DNA from: Paenibacillus sp. sptzw28
GTDB taxonomy: Bacteria > Bacillota > Bacilli > Paenibacillales > Paenibacillaceae
Assembly (NCBI RefSeq): GCF_019550795.1
Contig: NZ_CP080545.1
Location: 2,437,501 to 2,501,500, forward strand
DNA length: 64,000 bases
Reading direction: 5' to 3'
This document shows positions 1 to 7,760 of the stretch, piece by piece. The position numbers and the translations under genes were made by a program. Under the pieces are notes generated by a model, which saw only the letters and a program-made list of their open reading frames with translations, was not told the DNA's origin and did not search any database. Every line of letters starts with the position of its first letter. The stretch's first letter is position 1.

Positions 1-1113
1 TTCCTTCTTTATCTCGCGGCAAAAAAGCAGCAGGGACGCATCTACATCCGCCATACCCGGCAAATCACGGGCCTGCATGGCTGTCCGCAGAGCTTCGATC
101 AGCTCGGGCGTATCGAATTGCACCGGATGATGCACCGTGCCCAAATAGCTGTTCATCCTCTCAATCCAAGGCGCATCGGAGTTCGGCTGAAAATCGTGCG
201 CTTTGAAATGCTTGTCGTTATCGACATAATCGACTGAGTACGTATGAACCTTCCCCTGACCGGTATGTTCATAGTAGCGGACTGCCAACGTTGTCAGCGC
301 GCTGGAATCGAGGCCGCCGGACAGCAGCGTGCACAGAGGCACATCGGATACGAGCTGCCTCTCGACCGTATCCTTGAGCAGTTCTCTAACCGTTCGGGCG
401 GTGGCGTTCACGTCCTCGCTGTGCGGGCGGCTTTCCAGCTTCCAATAGTGGGCAATGGAAACTCCGGAGCGGCTAACAGTCGCGTATTGGCCGGGAAGCA
501 GCTCGCCGAGATCCCGATATACGCCATGTCCGGGCGTACGCGCAGGGCCAAGGATAAAAATTTCCGCCAGTCCCTCAGGCCCGACCTCCGTCTTAACCGC
601 AGGGTGAGCAAGCACTGCCTTCGGCTCGGAGCCGAATATGAATTTACCTGATTGCTTCGCATAGAACAGCGGCTTGACGCCGAGCCTGTCGCGGGCAAGA
701 AACAGCTGCTGCTCCCGTGAATCCCATACGGCAAACGCGAAAATCCCGTTCAACCGCTCAACGCAAGCTTTTCCCCATTCCATGTAAGCAACCAGAAGCA
801 CTTCGGTATCGCAAGTCGTTGTAAACCTTCTTCCCTTGCCCTCCAGCTCCTTCTTCAGCTCGGGGGCATTATACAATTCTCCGTTATACACAATGACATA
901 CGTATCGTCGTCGGAGGTTCGGACCATCGGCTGAGCGCCATTCACCGGGTCGATGACGGAAAGCCTTCGATGTCCGAGAGCGCAGCTCGGAGATATCCAG
1001 GTGCCCGATGAGTCAGGACCGCGAAAGGCCATTGTTTCGGTCATCTTTTCCAACGTCGCTGATTGTCTTGTCAGGTCATCGGTCCAATCAATCCAGCCCG
1101 TGAATCCACACAT
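1..1113 (-). CDS. asnB: Asparagine synthetase (glutamine-hydrolysing), C-terminus beyond window
   Basis: ATP-dependent conversion of aspartate to asparagine using glutamine as nitrogen donor. The minus strand is open from ATG at 1113 to the window edge, giving the first 371 residues. The protein starts MCGFTGWID, so after Met removal Cys2 is the N-terminal nucleophile of the class II glutaminase domain. NGELYN and SCDTE-like glutaminase segments follow, then the synthetase PP-loop SGGLDSSAL near residue 260. A purine-rich GGAATGAGA lies upstream of the start. The 3' part is missing because of the window edge; no internal stop or frameshift was found on reading it through. Assignment is firm; whether it makes free asparagine or serves another amidation is not visible. 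Confidence 0.93.
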   Translation of the reverse strand, partial: MCGFTGWIDWTDDLTRQSATLEKMTETMAFRGPDSSGTWISPSCALGHRRLSVIDPVNGAQPMVRTSDDDTYVIVYNGELYNAPELKKELEGKGRRFTTTCDTEVLLVAYMEWGKACVERLNGIFAFAVWDSREQQLFLARDRLGVKPLFYAKQSGKFIFGSEPKAVLAHPAVKTEVGPEGLAEIFILGPARTPGHGVYRDLGELLPGQYATVSRSGVSIAHYWKLESRPHSEDVNATARTVRELLKDTVERQLVSDVPLCTLLSGGLDSSALTTLAVRYYEHTGQGKVHTYSVDYVDNDKHFKAHDFQPNSDAPWIERMNSYLGTVHHPVQFDTPELIEALRTAMQARDLPGMADVDASLLLFCREIKKE

Positions 1114-1247
1114 GGTTCTCATTCCTCTCTATGCGGGGCTTAAACAGCGATACTATGATGGTTATGCGGTAAATATGGATAAAATGTCTGTCCGAAGGGG
1201 GATGCTATCGCATGGAAAAACGCCAGAAAAGGGAGTGAAGGTGTACG

Positions 1248-1640
1248 ATGGATGAGCGTTTAGACTCGCCTAAAGAGCCGGGCAGCGTGCAGAACGGGAG
1301 TGAGGCCGCGTTTTACGACCGCCACACTTATTATGTTTCGGTCCAAGCGGGGTCGATCCTCGAGGACCCTGAGGCAGCGGTGTTCGAGTTCGAAATCCGG
1401 GCCAACGAAGAGGAGCTTAACAGGCTGCAGGAGCTGTTCGAGGAGCTGGTCAGCATGGATGAAGCACAGGCGTTCCATTTTACGAGCCATCCATACGGAA
1501 CGGCTTCTTCCGAAGAAATCAACGAGGGCTACGACGTCTTTATGAAGGATATTTACAAGCTTCTCTACGAGCTTGGCACGCCGGTCACGAAGAAGCATAT
1601 CAAAGGAATGGGACTTTTTCCCGAGGGTGAGCTCTCATGA
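1248..1640 (+). CDS. Conserved hypothetical protein, 130 aa
   Basis: I do not recognise the family. The start is an ATG preceded by a GGGAGTGAAGG ribosome binding site. The product is acidic and looks soluble, with alternating strand-like and helical segments: a strand around HTYYVSVQ, then FEFEIRANEEELNRLQELFEEL, and a C-terminal helix ending in TPVTKKHIKGMGLFPEG. No signal peptide, membrane segment or cysteine motif is seen. It overlaps the next gene by four bases (ATGA), so the two are probably translationally coupled. A real gene is supported by its ribosome binding site, the coupling and the protein-like composition. Confidence 0.75.
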   Translation: MDERLDSPKEPGSVQNGSEAAFYDRHTYYVSVQAGSILEDPEAAVFEFEIRANEEELNRLQELFEELVSMDEAQAFHFTSHPYGTASSEEINEGYDVFMKDIYKLLYELGTPVTKKHIKGMGLFPEGELS

Positions 1641-1984
1641 ACGTGACGAACGCCCATGTGAGAAGAACCGTCGAGAGGGACGGCGTGCGGTGCTGCGAGG
1701 TCGAGGTACATACCGGGAGCAGTGAAACGCCTGAGCTGCTCGCGTTTTTCAGTGAGTCGCTCGATAACGACTATGACATGGTTGCAGTTATCAAGAACGA
1801 AGCCGCTACGGAGATCGATTGGTTCGATAACAATTTACACAATGCATTTACGGAAATCAGCGTTGATCTGTTCGAGACGGTCACGATGAAGACGGACTGG
1901 GGCAGACGGGAAACCTTTAAGCAGCAGATACTGTCTTATCCCGGAGTACGCGCAGAATTAAGCAGCCGCTTGGGCGGATCATGA
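1637..1984 (+). CDS. Conserved hypothetical protein, 115 aa
   Basis: Function unknown. It starts inside the stop of the preceding gene (ATGA overlap) and uses the upstream GAGGGTGAG as ribosome binding site. The product is acidic and soluble-looking, with adjacent cysteines (RCCEVEV) near residue 20 and a central segment DNDYDMVAVIKNEAATEIDWFDNN. No membrane segment is present. Its tight coupling to the 130-aa gene suggests that they act together or belong to one small operon of unknown role. Confidence 0.7.
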   Translation: MNVTNAHVRRTVERDGVRCCEVEVHTGSSETPELLAFFSESLDNDYDMVAVIKNEAATEIDWFDNNLHNAFTEISVDLFETVTMKTDWGRRETFKQQILSYPGVRAELSSRLGGS

Positions 1985-2009
1985 AGAGAGGAGGTGAATT
2001 TAAACCGAC

Positions 2010-2135
2010 ATGAAGAATACAAAGGATAATAAAAGCCAAAAGTTTGCCGCCAATGACAACTATGCGGAAGAGGTTCTCGAGAAAAACGCCAAACAGCCGG
2101 CGCAGAACAACCCCAGTGAAAGCGTCAGAAAATAA
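2010..2135 (+). CDS. Small hydrophilic protein, 41 aa, unknown function
   Basis: A short ORF begins at ATG 2010 behind GGAGGTGAA at 1991-1998 and ends at TAA 2133-2135. The peptide is very hydrophilic, starting MKNTKDNKSQKFAANDNY and ending NNPSESVRK, rich in Asn, Lys and Gln, with no hydrophobic core. Such small Asn/Lys/Gln-rich proteins are often spore-associated in Bacilli, but no specific family is recognised here. It follows the two coupled hypothetical genes by 25 nt and may be the last gene of that operon. The strong ribosome binding site is the main support. Confidence 0.5.
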   Translation: MKNTKDNKSQKFAANDNYAEEVLEKNAKQPAQNNPSESVRK

Positions 2136-2228
2136 TGTGGTGCTGCAGGCCAAACGTGCAGCCGCCTGAACAGCGCAAATTGACTTATGACGATTATTTG
2201 AAAACAGTCGTCTCCTTCACTTTCATTC

Positions 2229-2237
2229 TGCTACAAT
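2229..2237 (+). promoter_or_regulatory. Extended -10 promoter candidate for the amidohydrolase
   Basis: TGCTACAAT fits an extended -10 (TGnTAnAAT). No good -35 lies 17 nt upstream. It is 35 nt before the ATG at 2272. Confidence 0.35.
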
Positions 2238-2271
2238 AGTCGCATAAGGGAAATATAAAGGAGGCGGCTGT

Positions 2272-3600
2272 ATGAGTTCAACCTTACTGCGCAATGCAAC
2301 TATTGTGACGATGAACGACCGGGACGATATCGCTACAGGCGACGTTCTTATTCGGGACGATAAAATCGTATCCGTCGGCGGCACGATCACGGACTATGCG
2401 GCTGATACGAAGATCGTGGAAGCGAAAGACAAGCTGCTGCTCCCGGGCTTCGTGCAGACGCATATTCATTTATGCCAGACCTTGTTTCGCGGGCGCGCGG
2501 ACGACATGGCGCTGATGGACTGGTTGCGTACCAGGATATGGCCTCTTGAAGCGGCACATGATGAAGAGTCCGTCTACTACTCAGCTATGCTCGGTATCGG
2601 CGAGCTCTTGAGAAGTGGGACGACAACGATACTCGATATGGAGACGGTAAGCCATACTGATTCGGCGTTTCAGGCGTTGTCGCACAGCGGTATTCGCGCG
2701 ATATCCGGCAAGGTTATGATGGATGCCGGTGGCGACGTCCCCGCAGGGCTGCAGGAGGAAACCGCCCGTTCGATCGCAGAGAGTACGCGTCTGCTCGAGC
2801 AATGGCACGGCCACGACGGCGGCCGGCTCGGATATGCCTACTGCCCTCGATTTGTTGTATCCTGCTCAGAGCAGCTCCTTAAAGAAGTACGCGATCTCTC
2901 CGCGCACTATAACGTGCTTGTACATACACATGCAGCGGAAAATCGTGAGGAAATCGATCTGGTTATGAGTCAGAGAGGGATGCGCAACATCGTTTATCTG
3001 GACCATATCGGCCTTACATCCCCCAGGCTCGTTCTCGCCCACTGCATATGGCTCGACGATGAGGAACGGGATATCTTGAAGAGGACCGGTACGAAGATGA
3101 CGCACTGCCCGGGCTCTAACCTGAAGCTGGCGTCAGGCATCGCTCTGATTCCGGAGCTGCTTGAGGATGGTATCGGGATGGGGATCGGAGCGGACGGGGC
3201 GCCCTGCAACAATACGCTGGATATGTTCCAGGAGATGCGGCTTACCGCGCTGCTGCATAAGGCCCGCTGCGGGCCGGAAACCATGGATGCGAGGACCGTA
3301 CTGCGCATGGCGACGATCGGTGGAGCAAGGACGCTCGGTCTGGATCACCTCATCGGCAGCATTGAACCCGGCAAGAAGGCGGATCTCGCTATGCTCGATT
3401 TGAACGATTTTCACACCTTTCCATCGTATGAAGCCGATCCGTACTCGCGTGTTGTCTATGCCGCTTCCCGCGGCAATGTGGATTCGGTATGGGTCGACGG
3501 CAAGCAGGTCGTCGAAGGCGGCTTGGTACGTACTGTCGACAAGCAAGTCGTACTGCGCGAAGCCGATCGCTCGATTGCAAGGCTGCTGAAGCGGATTTGA
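2272..3600 (+). CDS. Amidohydrolase, 5-methylthioadenosine/S-adenosylhomocysteine deaminase-like
   Basis: Cytosolic metal-dependent deaminase of the amidohydrolase superfamily (MtaD / TrzA / AtzA-like group). It is 442 aa, the usual family length. Metal and active-site motifs are in order: HIH at residues 64-66, HTHAAEN near 215, LAHCIW near 260, and GADGAPCNN near 306. The segment ADDMALMDWLRTRIWPLE matches the MTA/SAH and guanine deaminase-like subgroup. The start ATG follows AAAGGAGG. The probable reaction is deamination of S-adenosylhomocysteine or methylthioadenosine; a different N-substituted purine or triazine substrate cannot be excluded from sequence. It appears monocistronic, ending before a bidirectional terminator. 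Confidence 0.85.
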   Translation: MSSTLLRNATIVTMNDRDDIATGDVLIRDDKIVSVGGTITDYAADTKIVEAKDKLLLPGFVQTHIHLCQTLFRGRADDMALMDWLRTRIWPLEAAHDEESVYYSAMLGIGELLRSGTTTILDMETVSHTDSAFQALSHSGIRAISGKVMMDAGGDVPAGLQEETARSIAESTRLLEQWHGHDGGRLGYAYCPRFVVSCSEQLLKEVRDLSAHYNVLVHTHAAENREEIDLVMSQRGMRNIVYLDHIGLTSPRLVLAHCIWLDDEERDILKRTGTKMTHCPGSNLKLASGIALIPELLEDGIGMGIGADGAPCNNTLDMFQEMRLTALLHKARCGPETMDARTVLRMATIGGARTLGLDHLIGSIEPGKKADLAMLDLNDFHTFPSYEADPYSRVVYAASRGNVDSVWVDGKQVVEGGLVRTVDKQVVLREADRSIARLLKRI

Positions 3601-3694
3601 CGAGAAGGGTTTCCATTTGTTTTTGAGGCTCGGTAGCCTCCTCACCGCAAGGCGCTAAACGTTTCGAGCGAAGTGTTCAAACCCGTATAAAGCG

Positions 3695-3726
3695 AAACAA
3701 CCAGCACTTTCGGAGCTGGTTGTTTT
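3695..3726. terminator. Bidirectional rho-independent terminator
   Basis: AAACAACCAGC at 3695-3705 pairs with GCTGGTTGTTT at 3715-3725 around a 9-nt loop, followed by T-rich sequence; the other strand likewise has T-rich sequence. It sits between the convergent amidohydrolase and rrf2 genes. Confidence 0.8.
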
Positions 3727-4198
3727 ACTTTTTATATGGCTGCTTTCTATTCAAAACGAGGCTGGTTTCAGCCGTCACTCCCGCATGCTCGGCAATATTA
3801 CATTCCATGTACAAGTCCGCGATCGTGATCTCCGCTAGTTTATGTTCCAAAGCCTGCTCCGCATCCGCAAGTTTATTGCTTAGTACGCTTCGGACATTGT
3901 TGCCGAGCGAACAATTCGGTTTGTTCCCGGGGAGGCAGACCGGCTGCTTTCCTTCGATCCGGTAAATATCGAGCAAAGTGATTTGCTCCGGTCTCCGAGT
4001 CAACATGGAGCCCCCAGCAGCCCCTGAGGCGGCGGATACAAGCCCGCCATTGACCAGCTTGCGTAATATTCTGCGAATGATAACGGCATTCGTATTAATG
4101 CTTTGCGCCATGATGTCCGAATTCACTCTTTGCCCGCAGTTCCCGGCGAGAATCGTCATCATATGGACAGCGATAACAAATTGGCTGTTGGTAAACAT
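3725..4198 (-). CDS. Rrf2 family transcriptional regulator (YwnA-like)
   Basis: Winged-helix DNA-binding repressor, 157 aa. The chosen start is ATG 4198 behind AAGGAGAA; an upstream in-frame extension exists but lacks a ribosome binding site. The N-terminus MFTNSQFVIAVHMMTIL and the helix-turn-helix DIMAQSINTNAVIIRRILRKL are typical, and GAAGGSMLTRRPEQITLLDIY matches the Rrf2 wing. The family's cysteine loop is represented by CLPGNKPNC and does not follow the IscR three-cysteine spacing, so Fe-S binding is doubtful. It is transcribed divergently from an MFS exporter, which it probably represses together with its own gene. Confidence 0.9.
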   Translation of the reverse strand: MFTNSQFVIAVHMMTILAGNCGQRVNSDIMAQSINTNAVIIRRILRKLVNGGLVSAASGAAGGSMLTRRPEQITLLDIYRIEGKQPVCLPGNKPNCSLGNNVRSVLSNKLADAEQALEHKLAEITIADLYMECNIAEHAGVTAETSLVLNRKQPYKK

Positions 4199-4344
4199 TG
4201 CCTGATTCTCCTTTTCAATACGGCGTGAGGAAAGTATCTTATCCTTGTCTTGCCCTCCATTGTATGTATCGTCGTTTCTATTGTCAATGAGGTTTCTTCT
4301 CAATCACACGCAAGAAATCGATAGGATGATTCCAAAGAAACACC

Positions 4345-4373
4345 TTGACGGGCAAAAAAGTTTTTGTTAGTAT
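4345..4373 (+). promoter_or_regulatory. Sigma-A promoter of the MFS gene
   Basis: TTGACG at 4345-4350, a 17-nt spacer, and TAGTAT at 4368-4373. It is the only good sigma-A match in the rrf2-MFS divergent region. Confidence 0.6.
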
Positions 4374-4403
4374 TTCCCTGATCAGATACCAATATTGTTA
4401 CTA
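4364..4403. promoter_or_regulatory. Candidate Rrf2-type operator
   Basis: Two near-identical 9-mers, TTGTTAGTA at 4364-4372 and TTGTTACTA at 4395-4403, lie 31 bp apart. The first overlaps the -10 box of the MFS promoter. Binding by the adjacent Rrf2 protein is inferred from position only. Confidence 0.35.
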
Positions 4404-4483
4404 ATTTATATTGTTCCAGCTTATGCGCTGGAGGGCAAACAATTATGCGGGAGAACAACCGACAAATGAAGGAGTTCAGTAAT

Positions 4484-5725
4484 ATGGGGAATGGATTGAA
4501 AGGGGATGCACCCACAATAAAAGAAGAAGACATGCAGTCCGCACGATATCGGAGCGAGCCGCCAAAGCTTCTTTCGATTCTGACCTTAACGCTTTGCGCT
4601 TTTGCGCTCACCACAGCCGAGTTTGTCATCGCCGGTATTCTGCCGGTGGTCGCGGCTGACCTGTCCGTTTCCATCTCTTCGGCAGGTCACCTCGTAACGG
4701 CCTATGCGCTCGGCATGGTTATCGGGGGACCGATACTCACTGTTCTAACAGTCGGCATCCCTCGCAAGCCTTTAATCGTGGCCCTTGTTCTAGTCTTCAT
4801 AATTGGTAACCTTGTCGCGGCGGCAGCGCCGGGTTACGTCATTCTTCTCCTGGCTAGATTGATCAGCGGGCTCGTTGTCGCCACTTTTTTTGCGATGGCC
4901 GTTGTAATAGCCGTTTCGCTGGCACAGCCCGGCAAGCAGGCCTCGGCCGTGGCGAAGGTAGGCCTTGGCTTCAACCTGGCGATGATTCTCGGTGCCCCGA
5001 TCGGCACGGCCATCGGCCAACAGTTCGGATGGCGGGCGACGTTTCTGACAATTGCAGCCTTTACCGTTATCGCTTTGATTTTTTTGATGAGATTCGTGCC
5101 TGTACGCGGGGGGACCAGGACAGGTTCCGTTTTAACTGAGCTGCGCGTTCTAAGGAGTCGTGAGCTGCAGCTTGCCCTCGCGATCACCGCGGTCGGAAAT
5201 GTGGGAGTTTTAACGGTTTTCACCTATCTCGCGCCGCTATTGACCGATATCAGCGGATTCGGCGCCGGTTCTGTCCCCGTGCTGCTGCTGGTATACGGGC
5301 TCGGCGCCACAGTCGGGAACCTGGCTGGCGGATGGATGTCGGACCGCGCTCTTATGCCGTCTCTTATTGGCTTACTCGCAGGTTTGGCAGGCGTGCAGGT
5401 GTTGTTCTGGCTCGTACGTCAATATCAGGTTCCAGCCGCGATCATGGTTTTTATTATCGGTGCATTGGCTTTCTCGGTCATCCCTGCCATGCAGACCAAA
5501 GTACTGATTTCCGCTAATGCCGCCCCAACGCTGGGTATCGCAATAAACGCTTCCGCATTCCAGATTGCCGCCGCCTTTGCGGCATGGCTCGGCGGTCGGG
5601 TTATCGACGGCAGGCTGGGGCTTGATTCGATCTCTCTTGTAGCGGCGTTCGTTACGCTTATCGGCGGGTTTTTGGCAATCGCTTCATGGAAACGCGATCG
5701 CAAACCGAGTTCACTCAGTCAATAA
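4484..5725 (+). CDS. MFS transporter, DHA1 drug/sugar efflux type
   Basis: Inner-membrane secondary transporter with about 12 predicted membrane helices in 413 residues. The start ATG 4484 is chosen because GAAGGAG lies 9 nt upstream; the 13-codon upstream extension has no such site. After a hydrophilic N-terminus the first helix is FALTTAEFVIAGILPVVAAD, followed by the MFS motif region MVIGGPILTVLTVGIPRKPL and LLLARLISGLVVATFFA. This resembles AraJ / Cmx / YdhL-type proton-coupled efflux proteins. Divergence from an Rrf2 regulator suggests induction by a toxic compound. The substrate cannot be read from sequence. Confidence 0.88.
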   Translation: MGNGLKGDAPTIKEEDMQSARYRSEPPKLLSILTLTLCAFALTTAEFVIAGILPVVAADLSVSISSAGHLVTAYALGMVIGGPILTVLTVGIPRKPLIVALVLVFIIGNLVAAAAPGYVILLLARLISGLVVATFFAMAVVIAVSLAQPGKQASAVAKVGLGFNLAMILGAPIGTAIGQQFGWRATFLTIAAFTVIALIFLMRFVPVRGGTRTGSVLTELRVLRSRELQLALAITAVGNVGVLTVFTYLAPLLTDISGFGAGSVPVLLLVYGLGATVGNLAGGWMSDRALMPSLIGLLAGLAGVQVLFWLVRQYQVPAAIMVFIIGALAFSVIPAMQTKVLISANAAPTLGIAINASAFQIAAAFAAWLGGRVIDGRLGLDSISLVAAFVTLIGGFLAIASWKRDRKPSSLSQ

Positions 5726-5773
5726 ATTGCTTCTTGGCAGAACATCATTGATCGCCAGTAATAGTAAAAAAGT

Positions 5774-5798
5774 AAAGAGACACCAACGGTGTCTCTTT
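5774..5798. terminator. Bidirectional rho-independent terminator
   Basis: AAAGAGACACC pairs with GGTGTCTCTTT around the loop AAC. It has A-rich and T-rich flanks and separates the convergent MFS and SDR genes. Confidence 0.8.
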
Positions 5799-5836
5799 CT
5801 GCTTTGCCGTATATTCCTAAATCAATTGCCTTATAA

Positions 5837-6736
5837 TCATCCGTTTACGGCTTCGCCGCCGTTAATGTGCAGGACTTGTCCGGTCATATAGGACGAGTCC
5901 TCGCAAGCTAAATATACATATGCAGGAGCCATCTCGTCAGGCTGACCGCTGCGCTTCAGAGGCACGTCCGAGCCGAAGCTGGCAACCTTCTGCGCATCGA
6001 AAGTAGACGGGATCAGAGGAGTCCATACCGGACCGGGGGCGACGGCATTAACGCGAATACCCTGGTCTGCAAGATTCGTCGACAATGATCGTGTGAAGGA
6101 AACAATGGCTCCTTTGGTCGAAGAATAGTCAAGCAGAATAGGATTTCCGCGATAGGCGGTAACCGAGGCGGTGTTAACGATAGTCGAACCTGCAGACAAA
6201 TGAGGCATTGCGGCCTGCGTCAAATAGAACATTCCAAAAATGTTCGTTCTGAACGTCCTTTCAAGCTGCTCCGGCGTAATCTTCTCGATCCTATCCTGTG
6301 GATGCTGTTCGGCTGCATTATTGACAACGATATCGAGTTTGCCAAGCTGTTTAACCGTTTCTTCCACGGCTAACTTGCAAAAAGCAGGATCCCCCACGTC
6401 TCCTGCGAACGTGATGCAGCGGCGGCCTTTTTCTTCCACGAGGCGTTTCGTTTCTTCCGCATCCCCGTGCTCGTTCAAATAAAGTATTGCCACATCGGCG
6501 CCTTCTTTGGCGTAAGCGATGGCTACCGCACGGCCTATGCCGCTGTCGCCTCCGGATATAACGGCTATTTTCCCCTGAAGCTTGCCTGCGGGTCGGTATG
6601 CCGGGGAATCCGACTGCGGACGCGGGTTCATCTCTGTCTCCAAACCCGGCCTGCGGTCTTGATGCTGCGGCGGAAAAGATGTCGGCCTCTTTGGCGCTGC
6701 ACTGGACGGAGGGGTATTTTGCTGCTGCTGTGTCAT
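5837..6736 (-). CDS. SDR family NAD(P)-dependent oxidoreductase (YhdF/YhxC-like)
   Basis: Short-chain dehydrogenase of 299 aa with the 40-50 residue hydrophilic N-terminal extension typical of the Gsp39/YhdF/YhxC stress group (QQQQNTPPSSAAPKRPTSFP). The Rossmann motif GGDSGIGRA is near residue 66, NNAAEQHPQ near 140, catalytic Ser in NTASVTAYRG and YSSTK around 205-210, then PGPVWTPLIP. The start at 6736 is preferred over the ATG two codons upstream because GAAGGGAG then has normal spacing. It is probably a general-stress NAD(P)H-dependent dehydrogenase; the substrate is unknown. It is monocistronic on the minus strand. Confidence 0.9.
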   Translation of the reverse strand: MTQQQQNTPPSSAAPKRPTSFPPQHQDRRPGLETEMNPRPQSDSPAYRPAGKLQGKIAVISGGDSGIGRAVAIAYAKEGADVAILYLNEHGDAEETKRLVEEKGRRCITFAGDVGDPAFCKLAVEETVKQLGKLDIVVNNAAEQHPQDRIEKITPEQLERTFRTNIFGMFYLTQAAMPHLSAGSTIVNTASVTAYRGNPILLDYSSTKGAIVSFTRSLSTNLADQGIRVNAVAPGPVWTPLIPSTFDAQKVASFGSDVPLKRSGQPDEMAPAYVYLACEDSSYMTGQVLHINGGEAVNG

Positions 6737-6868
6737 TATCATGCACTCCCTTCAACGGTATAGGCTTCCTGATTTTGAGAGATTTTACACCTACACATTG
6801 GACTATTACCCACATGATAAGACCATAAACAGCTTTCTTAAGCCCGGCGGCGAGGTGGCGCTGCCGGG

Positions 6869-7456
6869 TCATACCCGTTTAATGGCCGCGGATTGATAAT
6901 ACGGGTAGTTCATCGACTTCTGAATATCCCGCGCTGTTTCGGTGTCGCTCAGCAGCTCGGCAACGAATAAACCAAGATCGAGCGAAGCGGACACGCCACC
7001 GGCCGTTATCGTAGTTCCGTCCTCCACAATGCGGTGGTCGGTTACGATTGTTTTGCAATATGGAGCCAGCAGCTCATAGGCCGGTGCATTCGTAGTCGCT
7101 GTTTTATGATGCAGAAACCCGGCCGCTCCAAGCAGTAGAGCACCTGTGCACACCGATACTTTATAACGGGTATGCTCAGCTGTACGAAGCCAAGCGATAA
7201 AATCGCGATCATTCCGCAAAGCTCTCGTCGCAAAGCCTCCAGGCACAAATACCATATCGTATGCGGAGAGGTCGGGATCTACCTTCTGAACCTTGATCAC
7301 AACGCCCCGGTCGTCTGTTACATACTCTCCCTTCGCACATATATCCCAGGTCAAATCCTTGCCTGCCGGATATAGCGCCAATCTGGTAACAGGATCGAAA
7401 AAACCGGTAAAATCAAGTGTAGTAAGGCCGTCGAACAGTACAAAGGCAATTTTCAT
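6869..7456 (-). CDS. DJ-1/PfpI family protein (isonitrile hydratase/GATase1-like)
   Basis: Single-domain class I glutamine-amidotransferase-like fold, 195 aa. It begins MKIAFVLFDGLTTLDFTG, the usual first strand, and carries the nucleophile elbow VCTGALLLGAAG with Cys near residue 100, then the TATTNAPAY and GGVSASLDLGL segments. It lacks the AraC-type DNA-binding tail of the longer homologues. The start at 7456 is chosen because AGAGGAG lies upstream and because the nine codons before it add nothing to the fold. Activity could be isonitrile hydratase-, deglycase- or chaperone-like. It is divergent from a MocR regulator that may control it. Confidence 0.85.
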   Translation of the reverse strand: MKIAFVLFDGLTTLDFTGFFDPVTRLALYPAGKDLTWDICAKGEYVTDDRGVVIKVQKVDPDLSAYDMVFVPGGFATRALRNDRDFIAWLRTAEHTRYKVSVCTGALLLGAAGFLHHKTATTNAPAYELLAPYCKTIVTDHRIVEDGTTITAGGVSASLDLGLFVAELLSDTETARDIQKSMNYPYYQSAAIKRV

Positions 7457-7689
7457 GGAACCCACACTCCTCTTATCCATCAATGTTGGATTGCTTGTTC
7501 TGCCGGCTCAAGCTCTATTCTGAATATCCTGCTGTTAACGAACCATCGGCAAATCCAAATATCCGAAATAAATCCAGGCTGAAGCCACGCATACGTATTC
7601 TCCCTGAATATCGTAGTCTCCGCCTGCCGATTGTTTATAAGCGAATATAGGACATATCCCGAGTATAGGGCCGAAACATGGTTGCCGCA

Positions 7690-7724
7690 TCAGCCAATTG
7701 GCATTTTATTTGCTCAGCCAATTG
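7690..7724. promoter_or_regulatory. Probable MocR operator: two 11-bp direct repeats
   Basis: TCAGCCAATTG occurs perfectly at 7690-7700 and 7714-7724, 24 bp start to start, just upstream of TATAAT at 7735-7740. MocR/PdxR/GabR regulators are known to bind spaced direct repeats, so autoregulation is the likely role. The first copy also sits in the 10-bp palindrome GCCAATTGGC (7692-7701). Confidence 0.6.
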
Positions 7725-7760
7725 ATAATGTTTGTATAATAGGTGGAGGAGGGGGATTCG

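Noticed and set aside
1..1113. asnB as a pseudogene
   Set aside because: No stop codon or frameshift from the start at 1113 to the edge; it is simply cut by the window.
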